DNA of 5,582 nucleotides from Acidimicrobiaceae bacterium. GTDB lineage: Bacteria; Actinomycetota; Acidimicrobiia; Acidimicrobiales; Ilumatobacteraceae. Of the stretch, positions 1 through 5,208 are shown piece after piece (the first letter of the stretch is position 1; each line of letters begins with the position of its first letter). The notes under the pieces were generated by a model. The model worked only from the letters and a program-made list of their open reading frames with translations, had not been told where the DNA came from and ran no database searches. The stretch lies in assembly GCA_003455715.1 (NCBI GenBank), contig DMQJ01000265.1:1-5582 (forward strand), in the 5' to 3' direction. A program made the position numbers and the translations under genes.

Positions 1-197
1 GCATCGGTTCGGCGTGGACCACCTTCCACCTCGAGCACGAGGCCGAGATCGCCGAGCTGCTCGGCATTCCCCCCAGCGTCACCCAGGTGTGCCTGCTTGC
101 CTGCGGTTACTACACGGGCGATACGTTCACCCCCGCCCCGCGTCGGCCTGCGAGCGAGATCACCTTCCTCAACGCGTGGAAGGCCCCCGTCGAATAG
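1..197 (+). CDS. Nitroreductase-family flavoprotein, C-terminal part
   Basis: The reading frame enters from the left edge (first full codon at base 3) and gives 64 residues ending at TAG 195-197. The visible part begins IGSAWTTFHLEHEAEIAELL and continues through GIPPSVTQVCLLACGYYTG to PAPRRPASEITFLNAW. This matches the C-terminal end of actinobacterial nitroreductase-fold proteins: a GSAWTT helix, a 'GIP..VTQV.LL' strand, then an RRP-x-x-EIT tail. Family members are usually FMN-dependent, cytosolic homodimers that reduce nitro groups, quinones or related electrophiles with NAD(P)H; some actinobacterial members have other roles. The start and the main FMN-binding residues lie outside the window, so substrate and cofactor cannot be judged. 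The peroxidase gene follows after 38 bp on the same strand, which suggests a shared transcript. The family call is from recognised motifs, not a search. Confidence 0.8.
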   Translation, partial: IGSAWTTFHLEHEAEIAELLGIPPSVTQVCLLACGYYTGDTFTPAPRRPASEITFLNAWKAPVE

Positions 198-235
198 CGG
201 GAATGCACGGGCCTCCGCCGGGGTTGTAGCGCCGC

Positions 236-778
236 ATGAGCGACCTGCAGCAGATTCCCCTCAAGACCATCACCGGCGGCGAGAGCACCCTCGCCGACTA
301 TCAGGGCAAGGTGCTGCTGGTGGTGAACGTGGCCTCCAAGTGTGGCCTCACCCCGCAGTACGAGGGCCTCGAGGCGCTGTACCGCCAGTACCACGACCAG
401 GGTTTCGAAGTGCTCGGCTTCCCCGCCAACAACTTCCTCGGCCAGGAGCCTGGCACCGACGAAGAGATCGTGGAGTTCTGCAGCACCAACTTTTCGGTGA
501 GCTTCCCCATGTTCTCCAAGATCAGCGTGGCGGGCGATGACCAGCACCCGCTGTACGCCGCGCTCACCGCTGCCGCCCCCACTGCGCAGGGCGATGGCCA
601 GGCCATGCGCGACCGCCTCACCGGGTTCGGTCTGCAGGTGAACGCCGACCCCGACATCATGTGGAACTTCGAGAAGTTCCTCATCGGCAAGGACGGCTCG
701 GTGGTGGCGCGGTTCGCGCCCAACACCACCCCCGACGACCCCATCATCACCAGCGCCATCGAAGCTGCGCTGGCCTGA
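236..778 (+). CDS. Glutathione peroxidase family (Cys-type thiol peroxidase)
   Basis: This 180-residue protein has the usual length for a bacterial glutathione peroxidase homologue. The peroxidatic site is NVASKCGLTP with Cys36 in place of selenocysteine. The rest of the catalytic tetrad is present: Gln70 in LGFPANNFLGQEPG, and Trp143-Asn144 in IMWNFEKFLI. Cys82 in EIVEFCSTNF sits where the resolving cysteine of thioredoxin-dependent members lies, while the FPCNQF cysteine is Ala64 here. It therefore probably reduces hydrogen peroxide or lipid hydroperoxides with thioredoxin-like donors rather than glutathione; that donor choice is inferred. No signal peptide is seen, so it is likely cytosolic. 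The ATG at 236 puts the conserved N-terminal strand at the right distance; the only ribosome-site candidate is a weak GGGG at 220-223. It lies 38 bp after the nitroreductase and converges with the dioxygenase gene, with no base between the two stops. Confidence 0.96.
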   Translation: MSDLQQIPLKTITGGESTLADYQGKVLLVVNVASKCGLTPQYEGLEALYRQYHDQGFEVLGFPANNFLGQEPGTDEEIVEFCSTNFSVSFPMFSKISVAGDDQHPLYAALTAAAPTAQGDGQAMRDRLTGFGLQVNADPDIMWNFEKFLIGKDGSVVARFAPNTTPDDPIITSAIEAALA

Positions 779-786
779 TCAGGCCA
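771..786. terminator. 16-bp palindrome across two abutting stop codons (possible bidirectional terminator)
   Basis: TGGCCTGATCAGGCCA is a perfect inverted repeat. It contains the TGA of the peroxidase gene (776-778) and the stop of the minus-strand dioxygenase gene (779-781). As RNA in either direction it can form a 6-bp stem, UGGCCU/AGGCCA, with a GAUC loop. There is no U-tract on either side, so a classical intrinsic terminator is not shown. Symmetry is partly forced, because both proteins end in an Ala codon next to a TGA. Confidence 0.4.
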
Positions 787-1624
787 CCACGGCGGTGAAC
801 GTGGCGGCCAGGCCAGCGCCTGCGTCGCCCGTCACCGTCAACAGTTGGTGATCGACGCCATCGCTGAAGATGTTGTCGCGCGCGTTGTCGGTGTCGTTGC
901 TCAGCGAGGCGGCGTAGCCGTCGGCCTGCGCGTACAGCGCGTCGATGACGTTGTCGTCGACCGCCATCTGGCTGGTGAGCAGCAGGTTGGAGTAGGTGTC
1001 GTCGGCATACACCGCGAAGTGAATGTGGAAGGCACGCCCCGGGTACCGGCCGGGCAGGATCGTCAGGAACTGCACCTCGCCGTTGGCGTCGGCCACCTGC
1101 ACACCGCGCAGCCATGAGAAGTCGCTGAAGTCGCCGCCGAGCATCGACGAGTTGTACTGCGAGTACTCGCCATCGCGGTTGCAGTGCCAGATGTACACGG
1201 CAGCGCCCGGCAGTGGCGCGCCACCCGAGTCGACGACGGCGACGCTCAACTCGAACGGCACACCCTCCTGGGTGTTCGCTCCATCGAGGTCGCTGCGAAT
1301 GTCGCGGCGCACCGAGCGTGGGTCGGCGAGCACGTTGGCCACCTCGCCCTCGCCGTTGTCGTTGGTGCCGTCGGCCGGAAAAGGGCCGCCCGTCTCACCC
1401 GGTGTGGCGGTGGCGGTGGCCGAAGTGGTTGAAGTCGACTCGCCGGCCGTGGCCGCTGTGGTGGTCGACTCTCCGGCCGTCGTCGCCCCGGTGGTGTCAG
1501 CAGTGGTGGCTGAACCGCTGGAGTCGCCGCCGCAGGCAGCCACGAGCACGGCGCCGCCGGTGACCCCGGCGAGGGCAGTGAGAAAGCGACGACGACCGAG
1601 CAGCGATGTGGGGGGAGTGATCAT
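779..1624 (-). CDS. Exported intradiol ring-cleavage dioxygenase-like lipoprotein
   Basis: The protein has 281 residues. The N-terminus carries a twin-arginine signal, GRRRFLTAL (residues 10-18), a hydrophobic stretch, and a lipobox VAAC with Cys31. It is thus probably Tat-exported, folded, and anchored as a lipoprotein. Residues 34-75 are an Ala/Thr/Ser-rich tether. The catalytic domain follows: GETGGPFPADG (76-86), VYIWHCNRDGEYS (143-155) and GRYPGRAFHIHF (192-203). The four non-heme Fe(III) ligands of protocatechuate/catechol dioxygenases are all present: Tyr154, Tyr194, His200 and His202, with Arg197 of the YPGR motif. The family opens catechol-type rings between the hydroxyls using O2; exported members are known in Streptomyces. 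The substrate cannot be read here. The ATG at 1624 is chosen because it yields the Tat signal; no clear ribosome site precedes it. It lies 69 bp behind tetR on the same strand, so it may be read from the tetR promoter. Confidence 0.92.
   Translation of the reverse strand: MITPPTSLLGRRRFLTALAGVTGGAVLVAACGGDSSGSATTADTTGATTAGESTTTAATAGESTSTTSATATATPGETGGPFPADGTNDNGEGEVANVLADPRSVRRDIRSDLDGANTQEGVPFELSVAVVDSGGAPLPGAAVYIWHCNRDGEYSQYNSSMLGGDFSDFSWLRGVQVADANGEVQFLTILPGRYPGRAFHIHFAVYADDTYSNLLLTSQMAVDDNVIDALYAQADGYAASLSNDTDNARDNIFSDGVDHQLLTVTGDAGAGLAATFTAVVA
1434..1480. repeat. Tandem 30-bp-period repeat coding the lipoprotein tether
   Basis: A 17-bp unit at 1434-1450 recurs at 1464-1480 with one mismatch (1442 G, 1472 T). 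The 30-bp offset equals 10 residues and gives the repeated TAGEST motif (residues 49-54 and 59-64) in the Thr/Ser/Ala linker of the dioxygenase. Such low-complexity tethers expand and contract easily, so the length is likely to vary among relatives. Confidence 0.7.
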
Positions 1625-1693
1625 GGGTACAAGCCTGGCCGCGACGCTGTGGGAAAGGGTGTGCGCCGGGTGAGGATCAGGTGAGAACCCGAG
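1625..1693 (-). other. Short gap between tetR and the dioxygenase gene
   Basis: This 69-bp spacer lies upstream of the dioxygenase start. I see no convincing -35/-10 pair, terminator hairpin or strong ribosome site. It holds a direct repeat of GGTGAG (plus-strand reading) at 1669-1674 and 1680-1685, an 11-bp period, which could be a protein-binding site or chance. The lack of a visible promoter mildly favours co-transcription with tetR. Confidence 0.35.
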
Positions 1694-2269
1694 CTACGGG
1701 CGGGCGCGCAGCCCGGCCATGAATGCGTGGAGCGAAGCATCGGCCAGGTCGGTGGTGAGCGGTGTCTCGCCGGTGATGAGGGCGAAGATCAACGGGCCGA
1801 TGAGCAGGGCGATCGCTCGTTGATGATCGAGGTCGCGCCCGAACAAGCCTTCCCGCTCGCCGCGTGCGAACAGCTCCTCGGTCACCTGACGATGCATCGC
1901 GTCGACCTGTTCCTCCACCGCCGACATGGTGGGTTCGTAGGCCCTCAGCGCCAACAACGCGGGCAGCATGCGCGCCCACTTCGGGTCGCTCAACTGGGCC
2001 ACCAGGTCGTGCAGGAAGAGCCGTAACGCCTGTTCGAACCCGAGATCCGGCTCGGGCGACGCAGGGGTGGGTGCGCAGAACTGGAACACATCGCGCACGA
2101 GGTCGTCGCGGGTGGGCCAGTGACGATAGATGGTCGACTTGGCGACACCCGAGCGGGCCACCACGGCGTCGACCGTGAGGGCGCTCGGGCCGCCCTCCAC
2201 CACCAAGTCGGCGGCGGTGCCCAGCACGGCAGCACGCGTGCGTGCGACTCGAGGGTCCTCGTTCTGCAT
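1694..2269 (-). CDS. TetR/AcrR-family transcriptional repressor
   Basis: The protein has 191 residues, a normal size for the family. The N-terminal domain (about residues 8-55) holds the helix-turn-helix: ALTVDAVVARSGVAKSTIYRHW at 30-51, followed by the typical PTRDDLV. The C-terminal part (about 65-191) is a divergent helical ligand-binding and dimer domain, as expected, with no recognisable ligand signature. The reading frame stays open upstream to 2416, but that extension would cross the operator and the exporter start and adds no TetR-like sequence. The ATG at 2269 places the first helix correctly, though its ribosome site is weak. The gene is divergent from the exporter across 128 bp holding a strong dyad, the standard arrangement for a local repressor that controls both itself and an efflux gene. 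The dioxygenase gene follows on the same strand. Confidence 0.95.
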   Translation of the reverse strand: MQNEDPRVARTRAAVLGTAADLVVEGGPSALTVDAVVARSGVAKSTIYRHWPTRDDLVRDVFQFCAPTPASPEPDLGFEQALRLFLHDLVAQLSDPKWARMLPALLALRAYEPTMSAVEEQVDAMHRQVTEELFARGEREGLFGRDLDHQRAIALLIGPLIFALITGETPLTTDLADASLHAFMAGLRARP

Positions 2270-2293
2270 GGCCGCGATGACGGTACTCGCGCA

Positions 2294-2318
2294 GGGGCGA
2301 CGTGACAGGTGTCGCCCC
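2294..2318. promoter_or_regulatory. GC-rich dyad in the tetR leader (hairpin or second site)
   Basis: GGGGCGAC at 2294-2301 and GTCGCCCC at 2311-2318 are perfect 8-bp arms around a 9-base loop. If tetR is transcribed from the operator region, this folds as a GC-only-capped hairpin in its 5' leader, about 25 bases before the start codon. It could instead be a second protein-binding dyad; it does not resemble the main operator. Confidence 0.4.
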
Positions 2319-2331
2319 GATGGCACTGCAG

Positions 2332-2359
2332 TTGCCGTCACGAAACAGTACGATACAGT
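2332..2359 (+). promoter_or_regulatory. Candidate promoter for the exporter gene
   Basis: TTGCCG at 2332-2337 and TACAGT at 2354-2359 are separated by 16 bp and resemble sigma-70-type -35 and -10 boxes. The -10 lies inside the proposed operator, so repressor binding would block polymerase. On the minus strand TATCGT (2350-2355) could be a -10 for tetR, but I see no good matching -35. These are eye-level matches in a GC-rich genome and remain tentative. Confidence 0.35.
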
Positions 2360-2372
2360 TTCGTACTGTTTC
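2342..2372. promoter_or_regulatory. TetR operator candidate, 31-bp inverted repeat
   Basis: Perfect 12-bp arms GAAACAGTACGA (2342-2353) and TCGTACTGTTTC (2361-2372) flank a 7-base centre. Inside, ACAGT occurs at 2345-2349 and 2355-2359, and its complement ACTGT at 2365-2369, all phased at 10 bp, one helical turn. The tract is visibly more A/T-rich than its surroundings. It sits between the divergent tetR and exporter genes and ends 25 bp before the exporter start, covering likely -10 regions. It is the natural binding site for the TetR protein encoded next to it. The site is seen; the binding is inferred. Confidence 0.85.
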
Positions 2373-2388
2373 TCCGCCACGCAGTCCT

Positions 2389-2392
2389 GAGG
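2389..2392 (+). promoter_or_regulatory. Ribosome binding site deciding the exporter start
   Basis: GAGG lies 5 bases before ATG 2398. Neither the upstream in-frame ATG at 2302 nor the downstream one at 2428 has such a site, so it supports 2398 as the start. Confidence 0.6.
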
Positions 2393-2397
2393 CCCCG

Positions 2398-3984
2398 ATG
2401 AATCCCCCCGATGCACCCCTGTCCACCATGGACGAACATTCGCTCCACGACCCGCAGGTGCAGGCGCTCACCGTGGTCGCCGACCGGCGGCAGCGGCGCC
2501 TCATCCTCATTGCCATGTGCGTCGGCCTGGTGGCCGTCATTGCCTCCATGTCGGGCCTCAACGTTGCGCAGCAGCAACTGGCCGCCGACCTCGACGCCAC
2601 CCAGAACATGCTCCTGTGGATCATCAACGGCTACACCATGGTGCTCGCCGCGCTCCTGCTTCCCGTGGGCGCCATCGGCGACCGGTGGGGGCGCAAGCAC
2701 ATTCTGCTCGCCGGCCTGGTGGTGTTCGCCGTGGCCAGCATCGCTGCCGCCACCGCGACATCGGCCATGGTGCTGCTGATGGCTCGCCTCGTTGCCGGTG
2801 CCGGCGCTGCCATGATCATGCCCGTCACGCTGTCGGTGGTCACCTCGTCGTTCCCCGACGACGAGCGCGCCGGCGCCATCGGCGTGTGGGCCGGGTTCGC
2901 CGGTGCAGGCGGCATCCTCGGGCTCTTCTTCTCGGCGGCCATGGTCGACCTGGTGAGCTGGCGTTGGCTGTTCGCGATGCCGCTCACGCTCTGCGCCGTC
3001 TCCTTCGTGATGACGTCGGTGGTGGTGAAGAACTCGCGTGAAGTGCACGAGCACCGCTTCGATCTGGGCGGCGGCTTGCTGTCGGCCGTTGCCATCGGCG
3101 GTCTCGTGCTCGCGTTCCATGAAGGCCCCGAACACGGTTGGGCCGAACCGCTCACCGTGCTCGGCATCGTCGCCGGTGTGGTGGGCGTGCTGGCGTTCGT
3201 GTGGTGGGAACTCCGTCACCCGGCACCGCTGCTCGACGTGCGGTTGTTCCGCAACCGGGCACTCGCCAGCGGTAGCACCAACCTGCTCATCGTGTTCGCG
3301 GTGATGTTCGGGCTGTTCCTCGTGCTGGTGCAGTTCCTCCAAGCGGTGCTCGGCTACAGCGCACTGAAGGCCGCGGCGGGTCTGCTGCCCATGGCGCTCA
3401 TCCTCATGCCGCTCTCCAGCCAGGCACCCAAGTTGGCGCAGCGCTTCGGCACGCGCCGTCTGCTCATCGTGGGCACGTCGGTGGTGACGTGCGGTCTCGT
3501 TGCCTCGGCCACGCTGCCCTCGATCGACGGGGGCTATCTGTCGGTGCTGCCAGCACTGCTGCTCATCGGCCTCGGCATGGGCATGGTGATGACTCCGTCC
3601 ACGGTGGCCATCACCGAAGCGCTGCCGGCGGAGAAGCAGGGTGTCGCGTCAGCGCTCAACGACACGGTGCGCGAGGTGGGTGGCGCCATCGGCGTGGCCC
3701 TGCTGGGGTCGGTGCTCAGCGCCGGCTACCGCAGCGGTGTGGCCGACGTCGCGGCAACCCTGCCGCCCGAGTTGGGTGATGTGGTGAAGGGTGGCATTGG
3801 CCAGACGCTGGCGGTGGCGCCGCAACTCGGCGACGCTGGTGCCCCGGTGGTGGCGGCTGCTCGGCAGGCATTCGTCGACGGCTGGCACCAGAGCATGTGG
3901 GTGGGCGCCGTCATTGCAGTGGGTGCCGTCGTGCTGCTGGTGGTGCGCGGACCGAAGGACATGGAACGCACCGCGGGCGAATGA
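2398..3984 (+). CDS. MFS drug/proton antiporter, DHA2-like 14-helix exporter
   Basis: This 528-residue inner-membrane protein has the length and hydrophobic pattern of the DHA2 (EmrB/QacA) family, about 14 membrane segments from residue 35 to 516. Motif A between helices 2 and 3 is GAIGDRWGRKHIL (91-103). A motif B-like stretch is ARLVAGAGAA (129-138), with Ala where Gln is common. Motif C is degenerate (GFAGAGGILG, 166-175). The late signature SALNDTVREVGGAIGVALLG (418-437) is typical of DHA2. Helix 1 reads VAVIASMSGLNVAQQQLAADL, lacking the acidic residue of the usual LDxTxxNVALP motif. It probably exports a hydrophobic or amphiphilic compound using the proton gradient; substrate unknown. 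The start at 2398 is chosen for its GAGG site; a longer frame from 2302 would translate the operator. It is divergent from tetR and followed after 28 bp by the DUF2855 gene. Confidence 0.94.
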   Translation: MNPPDAPLSTMDEHSLHDPQVQALTVVADRRQRRLILIAMCVGLVAVIASMSGLNVAQQQLAADLDATQNMLLWIINGYTMVLAALLLPVGAIGDRWGRKHILLAGLVVFAVASIAAATATSAMVLLMARLVAGAGAAMIMPVTLSVVTSSFPDDERAGAIGVWAGFAGAGGILGLFFSAAMVDLVSWRWLFAMPLTLCAVSFVMTSVVVKNSREVHEHRFDLGGGLLSAVAIGGLVLAFHEGPEHGWAEPLTVLGIVAGVVGVLAFVWWELRHPAPLLDVRLFRNRALASGSTNLLIVFAVMFGLFLVLVQFLQAVLGYSALKAAAGLLPMALILMPLSSQAPKLAQRFGTRRLLIVGTSVVTCGLVASATLPSIDGGYLSVLPALLLIGLGMGMVMTPSTVAITEALPAEKQGVASALNDTVREVGGAIGVALLGSVLSAGYRSGVADVAATLPPELGDVVKGGIGQTLAVAPQLGDAGAPVVAAARQAFVDGWHQSMWVGAVIAVGAVVLLVVRGPKDMERTAGE

Positions 3985-4012
3985 CCCGTGCGCGGTGCGA
4001 CAGACTGCACAC

Positions 4013-5122
4013 ATGACTGACACCACGACCCGTACCGAACTGCACGTCAACCGCCGCGCGGTGGGCGACACACGGCTGGTGGAGTCGCCGCTCGCGCCAC
4101 TCGCCGACGGCATGGTGCGCGTGCACATCGAGCGGTTCGCCCTCACGGCCAACAACATCACCTACGCCCAGTTCGGCGACATGCTGGCCTACTGGCAGTT
4201 CTACCCGGTCGTCGATGACGTCGACGGCGACGGCAACCAGTGGGGTCATGTGCCCTGCATGGGCTGGGGTCGGGTCACGGAGAGCCTCGTCGATGGCGTT
4301 TCCGTGGGCGAGCGCTTCTACGGCTGGTGGCCGATGGCCACGTCGGTCGACGTCACCGCAACGCCCACACGCGAGGGGTTCCGCGACGACGGCCCGCACC
4401 GCCAACCGCACGCCCCTGCGTATCGCAACTTCACCCGCACCGACGCCGACCCGATGTACACCTCGGCCGACGACGAGCCGCGCCACTCGTTGCTGCGCGG
4501 TCTGTTCCTCACCGGCTTCCTCGCCGAGGCGTTCTTCGACAGCCGGCCCGAACTCGGTGCGGAGCAGGCGTTGGTGTTGTCGGCCAGCAGCAAGACCGCT
4601 ATCGCCTTCGCCGACTGCGCGCATCGGCGCGGGTCGTTGCGCGTGGTCGGCCTCACCTCGCCGGGCAACGTCGAGTTCGTGCGGTCGCTCGGCTGCTACC
4701 ACGACGTGCTCACCTACGCCGACGTGGCGTCGATCGAGTCGGTGCCGTCGGTGGTGGTCGACATGGCGGGCGCGGGGGCCGTGGTGGCGGCCATCCACGA
4801 TCACCTCGGCGACCTCGTGCGCCACTCGATGGTGGTGGGCAAGAGCCACCACGACGCACCGCCCGCGCAGGTGAACGCTGGTCCGCAGCCGGCGATGTTC
4901 TTCGCTCCCGGCGAGATTCAGTCTCGCCTTGCCGAGTGGGGGCCGGAGGGCTACCGCGAGCGAGTAGTGGGCGCGCTGGGTGCGTTCATCGACGACAGCC
5001 ATCGCTGGCTGCACCTGTCGGAGCATCTGGGGCCCGACGCGGCCGCCTCAGCGTGGGCGGCGGTGTACGCCGGCACGGTGGGCCCCGACGACGGGGTCAT
5101 CGTCTCCCTGCACGGGGCCTGA
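4013..5122 (+). CDS. DUF2855 family protein, MDR-like oxidoreductase fold
   Basis: The protein has 369 residues. I recognise DUF2855 from ALTANNITYAQFGD (43-56), the GERFYGWWPMAT stretch (99-110), and VLSASSKTAIAFA (188-200) followed by VVGLTSPGNVEFVRSLGCY (211-229). The family resembles medium-chain dehydrogenases/quinone oxidoreductases: an N-terminal catalytic-like domain, then a Rossmann-type nucleotide domain (about 180-290) in which SASSKTA replaces the glycine-rich loop. The family has no established reaction that I know of. No zinc-ligand pattern of classical alcohol dehydrogenases stands out. No signal peptide is seen, so it is likely cytosolic. The ATG at 4013 begins 28 bp after the exporter stop with no visible terminator or promoter between, so it is probably expressed with the exporter under TetR control. 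A longer open frame reaching back to 3791 only overlaps the exporter and is ignored. Its role beside an efflux pump is unknown; reducing the same toxic compound is one guess. Confidence 0.9.
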   Translation: MTDTTTRTELHVNRRAVGDTRLVESPLAPLADGMVRVHIERFALTANNITYAQFGDMLAYWQFYPVVDDVDGDGNQWGHVPCMGWGRVTESLVDGVSVGERFYGWWPMATSVDVTATPTREGFRDDGPHRQPHAPAYRNFTRTDADPMYTSADDEPRHSLLRGLFLTGFLAEAFFDSRPELGAEQALVLSASSKTAIAFADCAHRRGSLRVVGLTSPGNVEFVRSLGCYHDVLTYADVASIESVPSVVVDMAGAGAVVAAIHDHLGDLVRHSMVVGKSHHDAPPAQVNAGPQPAMFFAPGEIQSRLAEWGPEGYRERVVGALGAFIDDSHRWLHLSEHLGPDAAASAWAAVYAGTVGPDDGVIVSLHGA

Positions 5123-5154
5123 TCGCTGTGGCCTGATCGCCCGGGGGTTGATCG
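5116..5154 (+). repeat. Short direct repeats after the DUF2855 gene
   Basis: GGCCTGATCGC occurs at 5116-5126 (spanning the DUF2855 stop) and again at 5130-5140, and a third partial copy, TTGATCG, lies at 5148-5154. Spacing is 14 to 15 bp. The 86-bp gap to the PPOX gene also holds the palindrome CCCGCGCGGG at 5166-5175. No terminator with a U-tract and no clear promoter are seen; the repeats may be slippage or a weak binding-site array. Confidence 0.4.
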
Positions 5155-5208
5155 TCTGGGCTTGGCCCGCGCGGGAATACCGTTGCGCTCGCAAGCGTTC
5201 GACGACCC

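Noticed and set aside
1405..1418. GGTGGC-type microrepeat in the dioxygenase tether
   Set aside because: It simply encodes alternating Ala and Thr in the low-complexity linker and is explained by the coding sequence.
2302..2397. N-terminal extension of the exporter to ATG 2302
   Set aside because: It would translate the operator and the candidate promoter. ATG 2398 has a GAGG site 5 bases upstream, and the extra residues are not hydrophobic or family-like.
2270..2416. N-terminal extension of the TetR gene back to ATG 2416
   Set aside because: The added 49 residues read through the operator dyad and overlap the exporter start, and they show no TetR-like sequence. Starting at 2269 gives the normal family length.
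2338..3342. Long minus-strand open frame of 334 codons opposite the exporter
   Set aside because: A His/Glu/Gly-rich product with no recognisable fold, lying opposite conserved exporter motifs and crossing the operator. It is a mirror frame of a GC-rich gene.
3791..4012. Upstream extension of the DUF2855 frame into the exporter gene
   Set aside because: The 74 extra residues overlap the conserved end of the exporter in another frame and are Arg/Trp-rich without similarity to the family. ATG 4013 fits the known N-terminus.
3911..5026. Long minus-strand open frame of 371 codons opposite DUF2855
   Set aside because: Its translation is rich in Arg, His, Val and Ala with no domain, as expected for the complement of GC-rich codons. 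The plus-strand DUF2855 frame has clear family motifs.
5166..5175. CCCGCGCGGG palindrome as a terminator for the DUF2855 transcript
   Set aside because: It is only 10 bp, leaves no room for a stable loop, and has no U-tract. Such words are common by chance in DNA this GC-rich.
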